Source of the DNA: Chrysochromulina parva
Taxonomy: Eukaryota > Haptophyta > Prymnesiales > Chrysochromulinaceae
Direction of reading: 5' to 3'
Length of the DNA: 21,672 nt
NCBI GenBank assembly: GCA_002887195.1
Contig: PJAB01000720.1
Location: 1-21,672 of the forward strand
In this document: piece after piece, positions 1 to 7,286 of the stretch
Numbering within the stretch: position 1 is the first letter of the stretch
Layout of the letters: each line of letters opens with the position of its first letter
The notes under the pieces: generated by a model
What the model saw: only the letters and a program-made list of their open reading frames with translations
Databases searched by the model: none
Told to the model about the DNA's origin: nothing
Translations under genes and position numbers: made by a program

Positions 1-2
1 CG

Positions 3-185
3 GCTACGCACTCGATCAATGCTGCTTTGCCCTCGATCGAAGCTGCTGCCCTCGCTCCGCAACCGCCGCCGCAACCTGGGCTCATGCGCACAGGGTCCTC
101 AATATGGGATGGGCGCATGAATCAAGATGAGCATATAAGGCGTGTATGCGACGCTGAATATGAGCGTCGCATGAATCAAGCTTGA
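3..185 (+). CDS. Possible C-terminal end of a gene entering from the left edge
   Basis: A frame open from the left edge runs for 60 codons to a TGA at 183-185. It reads as a Pro/Ala-rich stretch followed by a charged tail containing MNQDEHIRR and ERRMNQA. I recognise no family. Support is weak: only the absence of stops and a plausible composition. The repeated residues MNQ come from the repeated DNA word atgaatcaag (116-125 and 171-180), so the frame may simply be repeat sequence. If real, it is the last exon of a plus-strand gene that lies mostly outside the window. Confidence 0.25.
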   Translation, partial: ATHSINAALPSIEAAALAPQPPPQPGLMRTGSSIWDGRMNQDEHIRRVCDAEYERRMNQA

Positions 186-215
186 GCATGTGATTGTGAG
201 GATCAAGATGAGCAT
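116..215 (+). repeat. Short imperfect repeats around atcaag.tgagcat
   Basis: Three related words occur within 100 bp: atgaatcaagatgagcat at 116-133, atgaatcaagcttgagcat at 171-189 and aggatcaagatgagcat near 199-215. Spacing is irregular (55 and about 28 bp). A perfect hairpin lies between the first two. No function is evident. Confidence 0.6.
147..171 (+). repeat. Perfect 9-bp inverted repeat (hairpin)
   Basis: tgcgacgct at 147-155 is the exact reverse complement of agcgtcgca at 163-171, leaving a 7-nt loop (gaatatg). It overlaps the weak open frame of 3-185 and lies between two copies of a short direct repeat. It could fold in RNA or mark an old insertion; nothing else indicates a role. Confidence 0.6.
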
Positions 216-264
216 CTGCATGAACATGATACATGTGAATGGGTCCGGGGGTCCCCGAGCTAAT

Positions 265-311
265 GGTAACCGCACATCCGTATGTACGCCGGTCCGGTGT
301 CTTGGGTGTCG
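265..311 (+). repeat. Dispersed repeat, left copy
   Basis: The segment with taaccgcac, tatgtacgccggtccggtg and tcttgggtgtc in that order recurs near the right edge at 20817-20864 in the same orientation. The two differ by small indels (an extra gt before tcttgg and a few bases between taaccgcac and tatgtac on the right). Sharing this over about 45 bp about 20.5 kb apart is not chance and indicates a family of dispersed elements. Confidence 0.75.
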
Positions 312-638
312 AATTATAAACATTGGCTGTGAATGTGTTATTCCGTCCACAGTAACATTAGTGTTGGTGGAGAGGAGAGAGGCGTCAGGCGGAGCGGAAT
401 AGAATTAAGTCGCGTGAATGTTTAAGTTATAATTAAAACACGCCGCGGTAACCGGGGCGGCGGGCGCGAGGAGGACGAGGACGCGTACAGGTAGAGGTAC
501 ACGTGCGGCGAGGGGGCGAGGGGGGGGCGGTCTATGGCGGTCTGCTTCGTTGGTAGACGCTTATCTCTATGGGGGGGGGGAAATGTAAAATCGGCAGCGC
601 GCACGAGCCCTTAAAAGCCGTCGGCGTCGCAAAAAATC

Positions 639-644
639 TTTAAT
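639..644 (-). terminator. Possible variant polyadenylation signal (ATTAAA)
   Basis: ATTAAA on the minus strand lies 201 bp downstream of the stop of the minus-strand WD40-ankyrin gene, in the most AT-rich stretch of this flank. Placement fits a 3' UTR signal. An AATAAA also lies on the plus strand at 642-647, so the stretch is simply AT-rich and the call is tentative. Confidence 0.25.
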
Positions 645-844
645 AAATCTCTTGAATAGTGGCATACGCATAGTGTAGTCCGTCAAATATCGCGCGCGCT
701 CTGGCTCTCCCGTATCCGCTCGAGAGAAAAAGCAAAAACGAAATCCAGGACGTTACCAGGACGTGCGGTGACCCTGTGTATGATGATGTGGCCTGTGTCC
801 GCCTTCTCCGATCTGCGATCTCCCCGCTTCAAGCCTTTTGCTGT

Positions 845-2740
845 TCACCATTCTGCAGACTGTACGTCTTCTGGCTCGGCAATCCACTTTTCAAAGGCAA
901 TGGCTTTCTGTTGGGCTTTGTACGCCGCCGCTGAGTCATGCGTCAGGTCCATCGGCTTGGCTGCACCCGCTGCCATCGCCTTCCCCGTCGGCTTGCGTAA
1001 ACCCTCAGAGGTTTGAGCCACCAGCTTGTTGGCACTCGCGTCTTGGCCGCGCTTCGCCAAAGAGTCCTGCAAGTGCCGATGCATCACTTTGACTTGCCGC
1101 TTAAGTAAGATTACGAGCTGCGCGCGAGCAACTCGCTCGTTCTTGTAGCCATACGTTTGGGAAAGTATGTGCACCGCGCGGGCCCGGCCGTTGGACGCCG
1201 CGTAGTCCATCGGCGTTTCGCCACGGACGTTCCGCGCATGATGGAAGGCTGGATGTGCCAGCACCTCGCATAGCACCTCACACACCATGGTGTGGCCGAA
1301 GCCTGCCGCGTAGTGGAGGGCCGTTGAGCCGTCCCGCGCACGGGCCATCGGGCTAGCGCGTTTGCCAAGCATCAGGACGACCAGGCGGGCGTGGCCACGG
1401 TACGCGCCAATCAAGAGCGGCGTGAAGTGGTCCCACGGGTTACGGCAATGCACGTTCGCTCCAGATGAGAGGAGCTCAAGCGCTTCCTCGAACTTTCCGT
1501 CTCGAGCTGCATGGTACAGCCGGATGCCCTGATCGGTCTTGGATGGATTGCTCGTCTTGTGCGTGCTGGGCGCTTGCGTGTAGTCTTCCTCTCCCGCCGA
1601 CACAGCATCTTCAGAAGCAACCCCTACGTCCCACAGCCGAACCGTCTTGTCTTCTGAGCTGCTCACCACGATCACGCGCCCACCCGCCACGCAGCAGGTC
1701 ACGGAACGCACATAATCGGTGTGGCCCTTGAGCACCTGAAACACGTCGCCTGCATCTGCGCCGTGCTGAGCGCGGTGCTGAGCGCCGGGCTGAGCGCCGG
1801 GCTGGGCGCCGTGCTTGGCGCCGTGCTGAGCGCCGTGCCTCAGGTGCTCAACCGTCGATGATGATCGATGTACCTGCGGATGTGCCTGTGGTACCAGGGA
1901 CCACAGACGCACCGTCTTGTCGCAGGAACCACTCACCACGACCACGCGCCCGTCCAACATGCAAGTCGCGACGCCAAGTACGTAGTCCGTGTGCCCGGCG
2001 AGCACCCTGAGCAACGTGCCCGTCTCTGCCTCCCACAGGCGTACTGACTTATCGTCCGAGCCGCTCAAAATGACCACACGGCCACCGGTGACGTCGGCGT
2101 CCCCCAAACCAACGGCCATGCAGGTGGCCACGGCACTCACGTAGTCTAGGTGGCCTTTGAGTACCTTGAGCATGGAGCCCGTCTCCACATCCCACAGGCG
2201 CACCGTGTAGTCTTCTGCGCCACTCACCATGAGGGCGCGCCCGCCCACCGCGCAAGTCGCCAAGGCACGGACGCTGCCCTCGTGGCCTACAAATTCCTTG
2301 AGACTCACGCCCTCCTCGACATCCCACAGGCGTATTCTCCTGTCTTGTCCGGCACTAAATGCGCACGCGCGCCCATGAAACGTGCAGGGTGCCACTGTAA
2401 GCACGTCGGACGAGTGACCTCGAAGTACCTTGACTTCAGCACCCGTCTCAACGTCCCACACCCGCACGGTCTTATCACGCGCACCGCTAACCACGAGGAC
2501 GCGCCCATCCGCAGCGCAGGTCGCCACTGCCTGTACAGCGCCCTCGTGACCCTCGAGCACTCTGAGCAGCGAACGTTCTTTGACATCCCAGAGGCGAATG
2601 GTCGTGTCTTGCGAAGCGCTCGCCAAGACCACACGTCCACCCGATATGCACGAAACAACGCTGAAAACATGGTCTCTGTGACCCTCGAGCACGTGCATGG
2701 TTGTTGGCGGAGCCACCGCTGTCACCACCGCTGCTAGCAT
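845..2740 (-). CDS. WD40 beta-propeller plus ankyrin-repeat protein
   Basis: Intronless 631-residue protein, probably a cytosolic or nuclear scaffold with two interaction modules and no visible catalytic domain. Seven WD40 repeats (about 16-52, 61-97, 105-141, 149-185, 193-236, 246-281 and 336-372) each carry the GH...D.T/S/R.RLWD signature, enough to close one propeller. Ankyrin-type helical repeats follow at about 404-535 (STALHYAAGFGH and GETPMDYAASNGRA are diagnostic), then a charged, helical C-terminal tail. A 54-residue insertion between repeats 6 and 7 contains a tandem HGAQ/PGAQ tetrapeptide. The ATG at 2740 is the first in frame; a second Met at residue 15 directly precedes the propeller and could be the real start. 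The repeats are very alike (VETG...VLKGH..YV), suggesting recent internal duplication. The gene is divergent from the cyclin. The partner and pathway cannot be read from sequence. Confidence 0.9.
   Translation of the reverse strand: MLAAVVTAVAPPTTMHVLEGHRDHVFSVVSCISGGRVVLASASQDTTIRLWDVKERSLLRVLEGHEGAVQAVATCAADGRVLVVSGARDKTVRVWDVETGAEVKVLRGHSSDVLTVAPCTFHGRACAFSAGQDRRIRLWDVEEGVSLKEFVGHEGSVRALATCAVGGRALMVSGAEDYTVRLWDVETGSMLKVLKGHLDYVSAVATCMAVGLGDADVTGGRVVILSGSDDKSVRLWEAETGTLLRVLAGHTDYVLGVATCMLDGRVVVVSGSCDKTVRLWSLVPQAHPQVHRSSSTVEHLRHGAQHGAKHGAQPGAQPGAQHRAQHGADAGDVFQVLKGHTDYVRSVTCCVAGGRVIVVSSSEDKTVRLWDVGVASEDAVSAGEEDYTQAPSTHKTSNPSKTDQGIRLYHAARDGKFEEALELLSSGANVHCRNPWDHFTPLLIGAYRGHARLVVLMLGKRASPMARARDGSTALHYAAGFGHTMVCEVLCEVLAHPAFHHARNVRGETPMDYAASNGRARAVHILSQTYGYKNERVARAQLVILLKRQVKVMHRHLQDSLAKRGQDASANKLVAQTSEGLRKPTGKAMAAGAAKPMDLTHDSAAAYKAQQKAIAFEKWIAEPEDVQSAEW
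1763..1834 (-). repeat. Six-copy 12-bp tandem repeat inside the WD40 gene
   Basis: Six 12-bp units of the type gtgctgagcgcc (plus strand) run head to tail with one or two changes each. On the coding strand they encode the HGAQ/PGAQ/HGAK tetrapeptide repeat between WD repeats 6 and 7. Because the unit is a multiple of three, copy number can change without breaking the frame. Confidence 0.85.
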
Positions 2741-3282
2741 GAGGCCAGAAGGACACTCTCGGCGTGCTGTTCAACACTACGCGCCGAGAGAAGCATGAGG
2801 GTCGCTGTCGCGATGGACGGAAGTGTTCCTCTGTGAAACACAGCACAACCTCCGGACCCCAAGCACGGGGGCCGCTACTAGTATCGCATGGCCATGCTGT
2901 CAATTCGGGCGATCTGCGACGCGAGGTCGTCGTTTACGATTTACGCCTCCGCCTCTTACAGTAAGACCATGCCATCTCGTACAGGTGCGGACAAACGGAG
3001 TTATGTCGGAGTCAGGCTCGGAGTGTACGGGTACTCCTATCTCTGTGTGCTCGGGCCGGGCCAAGACGACAGGGAATTGACTTGACTTTTTTGGAACATA
3101 TCTTACGTGACTTGCATTGCATCTCAAGAATCTTTCGAAATGGCGTCGGGACTTTGACGTGCCCTCTGAGTGGCTGTGGAAAGGAACATTTCTCCCCGTA
3201 GTTTGTCATTAAAGAAAGGAGCAGCGGCACTGTGGTCCAGGAGCGGGGGCGTCGCGCGGGCTCTTCGCGCGCGCGCGGCACC
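2741..3282. promoter_or_regulatory. Divergent promoter region, WD40-ankyrin and cyclin genes
   Basis: The 542 bp between two divergent starts must hold both promoters. A TTGACTTGACTTTTTTGG element lies at 3077-3094, about 190 bp before the cyclin ATG. No TATA box is evident next to either gene. Just before the cyclin ATG the sequence is a run of gcgc dinucleotides. Short frames here show no recognisable protein. Confidence 0.5.
3077..3094 (+). promoter_or_regulatory. ACTTG-repeat element upstream of the cyclin gene
   Basis: ttgacttgacttttttgg reads towards the cyclin gene. Almost the same word (one T fewer) occurs at 13986-14001 just before the HPAT-like gene, and a related word at 21302-21320. 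Recurrence in the same orientation relative to gene starts suggests a promoter or 5' UTR element, or a mobile microsatellite. Confidence 0.45.
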
Positions 3283-4983
3283 ATGGTGAAGGGACGCAGG
3301 CGTGCTTACAAGCCGGGGCCGGAGATGGCGCAGCCCCGTGAGAGGCTGAGGGTGCTCATCGAGCAGGGTAGCCAGTACATGATCCCCCCTGACTATGTCG
3401 CCATGGCGCGTCCCGACTTCTTCACCGAGGCCTATCGTGAGAAGGTGGTGAAGTACATTAATGAGGTGCGTCAGCAGCAGGTTCCCGCGATCGTAAAGCC
3501 CATGGGCCTCCCCTCGACCCCCGTCGGCCGCTCGTGTTCTCCGCTCGCCTGCCGGGCCATCCCTGAGTGCCCCGGGCCCCCAACGCAAAGGCCCCCCTTT
3601 GCCCCGGCTCAAGATGATCCTGACCCGCGTCCGTTTCGTGATGCTTGCCCAGCTTGCCGAGGATTTTGGGCTACAGGTGCAGACGGGCGGCATCGCGTGC
3701 AACTACTTCGACCGTTACATCCCCATCGCGCTGCGCAAGGGCCCCATCAGCAAGCGACAGATGCAGATGATTGCCTCCACGTGCATGCTCATCTCGGCCA
3801 AGTTTTTCGACCGCAAGCTGCCGCCGATCTCGGAGCTCGTGATCTTGCATAACCACACGGTCACCCCCGAGCAGTTCATGCATCAGGAGATGGTCATCCT
3901 CGAGGCGCTCGAGTGGAAGCTCCACGTCATCCTGCCCCACGCGCTCATCGAGCCCCTCAGGGCGTGCTTGCCCCATGCGCCCGCCGACCAGGCGATCAAC
4001 GACCGCATGATGTTCTTCATCGACCTTTCCGTTTACGGTACACGCCGCACCGTCGGCGCCCGCGTCCCTCGTCCCTCCCTTCGCGCCCCGCCCCCTCCTA
4101 ATTTCTCTCGTCATGGAGCGGTGAAGAAGAGCACCCCCCTCACCCCGCTCGGATCCGCTCTTGTATCCGCTCACCCTTGGTGGCGCCGTTCCTGACGCTC
4201 GCAGGATATGAGCTGCTGCGGTACACGCCAGCCGAGATCCTCGGCGGCTCCATGTTGGCCGCGTGGAAGTTTTCCAACGAGAGCGTCGCTTGCGACCACT
4301 TCCTGCCTGCGATGGCCGACGCGTGCGCCACTTGTGAGGACAGCCTCCAGCGCTGCGCCAACGAGCTGGTCAGGTACTACCAGGTGTGCTTCCTCGACGC
4401 GCCCAAGATGATCCCGCAGCCCATCGAGCCGGGCACCGAGGGCCCCGTCCAGCTCGTCGCATTCACCGATCTTTTCGAGGTGACACACGAGCCCTCCGCG
4501 GCACCGAGCAAAATCAAGCGCAACGACTCGACGGACACGCAGATCGGCGACATGGGGGGCGCGAGCACCGACGAGCGCGTGCCCGCCGCCGTGCCCGCCG
4601 CCGAGGACCACCCCATCCAGCCATCCGACCGCCGCGACGCCTACCCCCTCCCCGTCCCCCTCCCCGTCGACATCACCGCCCCCTTGATCGACGGACACGA
4701 TTCCCCCCTCACCACCGCCGTGGAGCACATGTTCGCTCCTGTCGAGGCGATGGCCGACGATGTGTTCACGTGCGACGAGGAGCGCTCCGACACGCCGACC
4801 GAGATCTTCACGAAGAACTTCGGCAAGGAGCCCGCTCGCGCCAAGGCCGCCGAAGCTGCCTACGGGCCGTCAGCTGCCGCCGTCAAGAAGCTCGACATGG
4901 GGCGCGCCGCCTCCAGTGCCTCTTCGGGACAGAGCTCCCAGGGGAGCTTGAAACGCCCTCGTGCGACGTCCCCCCCTTCATGA
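3283..4983 (+). CDS. D-like cyclin, three exons (3283-3492, 3614-4037, 4205-4983)
   Basis: Regulatory subunit expected to bind and activate a cyclin-dependent kinase. Splicing gives a 470-residue protein. The start has an ideal context (caccATGg). The cyclin N box lies at about 70-185: NYFDRYIP (100-107), CMLISAKFF with the CDK-contact Lys133, LPPISEL, then QEMVILEALEWKL with the partner Glu. The cyclin C box follows from about 190 (DLSVYG, then YELLRYTPAEILGGSMLAAWK), running to about 290. The remaining 180 residues are hydrophilic and Pro/Ser/Asp-rich, suited to phosphorylation or turnover control. Layout resembles D-type cyclins, but no LxCxE Rb-binding motif is seen near the N-terminus and the MRAILVDWL box of A/B cyclins is absent. 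The subtype is unresolved. Both introns were placed by frame and cyclin continuity. Confidence 0.88.
3493..3613 (+). other. Cyclin intron 1 (121 nt, phase 0)
   Basis: Donor GTAAAG follows codon 70, and acceptor AAG immediately precedes the ATG codon starting MILTRVRF. Removing it joins two frames into one continuous cyclin N domain. A donor 12 nt earlier (GTTCCC) would also keep frame but is a poorer match. Confidence 0.75.
4038..4204 (+). other. Cyclin intron 2 (167 nt, phase 1)
   Basis: Donor G|GTACAC and acceptor gctcgCAG|GA rebuild a Gly codon and join FFIDLSVY to GYELLRYTP, which is the expected path through the first helices of the cyclin C box. The intron is C/T-rich, including a pyrimidine-rich 3' part. 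Confidence 0.85.
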
Positions 4984-5218
4984 TGGCCACGGCGGGGCAG
5001 CTGCCTTCCCCCCTCCGACGGTGGACCCCTTCTCTCTACGCAAGCTCTCTACGGGCGCTCTCTTTCGGTCGTTCCCCCCACAGAGATGGGGATGGGGATC
5101 GAAGAGAAAGCGCCTTTCCATGGTGCCCCTCCCTGTGCACTACGCTAGGTTGGCACGGCTATTTTCCTCGCCCCCTCAGTCGGTGAAAAGGCTTCTCCGC
5201 GAGGGCGCGCTGCGACAC

Positions 5219-5224
5219 AATAAA
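5219..5224 (+). terminator. Possible cyclin polyadenylation signal (AATAAA)
   Basis: A canonical AATAAA on the plus strand lies about 235 bp after the cyclin stop and before any next gene. Many algae do not use this hexamer strictly, so the call rests on position alone. Confidence 0.3.
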
Positions 5225-5240
5225 CGGGGTGGCGAGTCAG

Positions 5241-5372
5241 GGAGGGGAGGAGGAGTTCGCCTCGGGCAACTCGGCGTTGACCTGGGCGCTGCGGCACGGA
5301 CGACAGACCGTCATGAAGTGCATGGAGCTTGTGCGAAGCTTGTTGGCGAATACGCGCCCCGACGGCGATTAA
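5241..5372 (+). pseudogene. Orphan ankyrin-like coding fragment
   Basis: A short frame ending at TAA 5370-5372 reads as a plausible protein C-terminus: GNSALTWALRHGRQ, then a helix-like CMELVRSLLANTRPDGD. The pattern (SALTWAL.HG...CMELVRSLL) resembles a single ankyrin repeat. There is no start codon or flanking coding sequence, though a cag at 5238-5240 could be a splice acceptor. It may be a gene remnant, an unrecognised terminal exon, or chance. Confidence 0.3.
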
Positions 5373-5704
5373 GTATAAGGCCCCGCCCATTCACCATGCG
5401 GCATCGCATGGGCATGGCACTTGGGAGCCGAATCGATGATGAACGTTGTCCCGAGAGGAAGGAATGAGATTGTCGACATCAGGAGCCATGACCCATGTGC
5501 TCAGAGTCCAGTCATATACCATCGCACACACCGGACTGCATAGCACCGTAGTAACACACGTGTGGCTCAAGGGCTCGTTCATTGAAAAACTACGCAACAG
5601 CCAAAATCTCGGAGTTTCGGTGTCCCGACTCCCGACGGCGCAATCATCGTGCGTCGGCGTTTTGAAGTTCTTGGTTGCGTTGATCGCGACCCGCGACGGA
5701 GCAA

Positions 5705-6934
5705 ATGCTCGCAGTGCAGTGCGTGTTACATGTAGCTATCGCCGGCTACATTAACAACTACCCGCTCGTCGACAACGCCTATGGCGTCAAGATCCCTCCG
5801 AGCGACGTCAGGAATAGCTCGTTCGCCTTCCTCATCGCCGACTACGGCCTCGCCACTGCTGCGATGACGGGCGAGTGCTGCCAGACCGAGGTGGCTGACC
5901 TCATGCGCAAGAAGCGGTCGGAGCTGGAGGCCGTGGGCAAGTCTTTGCTCTTTGTGGGCGCCGCTGGCGACAATTTTTACTTCCAGGGCGTGAAGACTGC
6001 CGAGGAGGGCGGTGAGACTCAGTGGAAGCGGTGGGATACCGTATACAACGGCCTCAACGACGTGCCCTGGTTCGCCGCCATGGGTAATCACGACTTCGGC
6101 GACGCGGACGTGTACGCCACGTGCCCGGAGAAGGCACCGCGTGTCAATATCTCGGGGCAGGCTTACGCGAGCAACCAGCTCGATGCAAGCAAGGGCGGCT
6201 ACCGCCCCTCATTCGGCAATGTTGCAAATTATCACTTGCCCGACTTCAACTATCGCGTCACGTTGGACGCGCTCAACCTTGAAATCTTCGGCATCGATCA
6301 AAATTATGTCGACGTTGGAGGCATCGGCGGAGGCGGCGACGGCTGTAAGAAGGTCAAAGCCACTTGCGGGGGAGACGATACAGGCCTCGGCGAGCGGCTG
6401 CAGGACATCGGCCACAGCGGCGAGGCGCTGCTTGCCCAGTACGCCGCAAAGGGCGCCAAGGACCCGAAACAGACACGCAACGTGCTCGTGCTGCAGCACT
6501 ACCCGGGGCTGTGCGCCGGCCTGAAGGCTAAGTTCACGGGCAGCATGCCCCCGGGCGAGACGGTCGATTTTCGGTGCTCGTTTGGGCATACGCACAACAC
6601 TGTGTGCGAGTCGGGCACGGACACGGATTGCGAGTTCAGCATGAATGGCGGTGGCGGCGGTTGCTGCGAAGGTGATGTGACTAACAACCAGGCTGGGTAC
6701 GGCATTCTCTACTTTGAGCCGGCCGGCGGCATGCGCCTTGAGCTTGTCCACCTAGGCCATAAATGCCAGTTCTCTCCTTCCACGATGACGGACGAGGAGC
6801 GCGCGATCGCGAAGCTGCACATGCACGGCGACGAGCACATCTCGAGCTTCGCGGCTTCCAAATTGGAGATCAACGCCGGCATCGACGCCGTGGGTAGTCT
6901 CGATATGATAAGTGTCGAGGAAATCGACGCGTAG
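5705..6934 (+). CDS. Purple acid phosphatase-type metallophosphatase (TRAP/ACP5-like)
   Basis: Intronless 409-residue protein of the calcineurin-like metallophosphatase superfamily, closest in layout to small purple (tartrate-resistant) acid phosphatases that hydrolyse phosphomonoesters with a Fe/metal pair. Metal-site motifs appear in order: ADYG with Asp46, GDNFY (Asp89 and the colour-giving Tyr92), GNHD (Asn128, His129), LQHYPG (His265) and GHTH (295-297). Motif 1 is ADYG instead of the usual GDxG, but its Asp is kept. Many Cys residues (59, 60, 140, 214, 221, 270, 291, 301, 309, 320, 321, 354) fit a secreted, disulfide-bonded protein. The N-terminus (MLAVQCVLHVAIAGY) is a short possible signal peptide; an upstream exon is possible. 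A C-terminal tail of about 50 residues follows the core. Substrate unknown; phosphate scavenging is an inference. Confidence 0.88.
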   Translation: MLAVQCVLHVAIAGYINNYPLVDNAYGVKIPPSDVRNSSFAFLIADYGLATAAMTGECCQTEVADLMRKKRSELEAVGKSLLFVGAAGDNFYFQGVKTAEEGGETQWKRWDTVYNGLNDVPWFAAMGNHDFGDADVYATCPEKAPRVNISGQAYASNQLDASKGGYRPSFGNVANYHLPDFNYRVTLDALNLEIFGIDQNYVDVGGIGGGGDGCKKVKATCGGDDTGLGERLQDIGHSGEALLAQYAAKGAKDPKQTRNVLVLQHYPGLCAGLKAKFTGSMPPGETVDFRCSFGHTHNTVCESGTDTDCEFSMNGGGGGCCEGDVTNNQAGYGILYFEPAGGMRLELVHLGHKCQFSPSTMTDEERAIAKLHMHGDEHISSFAASKLEINAGIDAVGSLDMISVEEIDA

Positions 6935-7286
6935 ACGACGTCGGTGGCGTGATGTGAATGAAGATCGCTCGTTCTGTAAGGGCGGCGGCGGCACGGGCAG
7001 TGGGAAGGGCAACTGGGCAAGGCCAAGGGAGGCGCGACGGGCCACGGGTACGGGTCGCGCTCAAACCCTCCTGTGCCGAAGGCCTCCCTTGAGTCCGCGT
7101 GTCCGCCGCCGTGTGGGCCGACGGTTTTGGCCGGCGGTTCGCCTGCGCGTGTGTCCGGGCGAGTCGGACCGGTGCGGATCATTACAGACACCAATTCCAA
7201 AGAGTGATACAAATGTACCGGTGTCTTTTTACCGGTACAAATGTAAGGGAGGTCCATTTCACATTCACACTTCTACGCGACATTTT
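6935..7286. promoter_or_regulatory. Promoter and leader region of the DEAH helicase gene
   Basis: 352 bp between the phosphatase stop and the helicase ATG. The helicase frame stays open upstream to about 6912 but contains no ATG, so translation probably begins at 7287. The 3' part holds a strong hairpin (7214-7239) with flanking direct repeats. No TATA box or ACTTG repeat is evident. Confidence 0.5.
7208..7245 (+). promoter_or_regulatory. Hairpin with direct repeats in the helicase leader
   Basis: tgtaccggt (7214-7222) pairs perfectly with accggtaca (7231-7239) around an 8-nt loop ending in five T. The 10-mer tacaaatgta is also directly repeated at 7208-7217 and 7236-7245. It lies about 48 bp before the helicase ATG, so it is probably in the promoter or 5' UTR and could be a protein-binding site or translational control structure. 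Confidence 0.5.

Larger units (their letters stand above)
186..844. other. Intergenic region left of the WD40-ankyrin gene
   Basis: About 660 bp without a convincing gene. It holds part of a short repeat cluster, the left copy of a dispersed repeat (265-311), and two long G runs (8 at 520-527, 10 at 571-580). An AT-rich stretch at 631-660 contains ATTAAA on the minus strand (644-639), about 200 bp past the minus-strand WD40 stop, so it could be that gene's polyadenylation signal. Short frames here have biased composition and no recognisable motif. Confidence 0.5.
4984..5704. other. Intergenic region, cyclin to metallophosphatase
   Basis: 721 bp without a complete gene. It contains an AATAAA at 5219-5224, about 235 bp past the cyclin stop, that could serve as its polyadenylation signal. 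A short coding-like fragment lies at 5241-5372. The rest must include the phosphatase promoter, for which no clear element is seen. No ACTTG repeat occurs here. Confidence 0.5.

Noticed and set aside
2150..2737. 195-codon plus-strand frame over the WD40 gene
   Set aside because: It is antisense of the WD repeats; the minus strand has seven full WD40 signatures.
3481..3492. Alternative cyclin donor at GTTCCC
   Set aside because: It keeps frame but is a weaker donor than GTAAAG twelve bases later; the resulting proteins differ by only four residues.
6912..7286. Upstream extension of the helicase frame
   Set aside because: It has no ATG, overlaps the phosphatase 3' end and reads as Arg-rich noise; the first ATG is at 7287.
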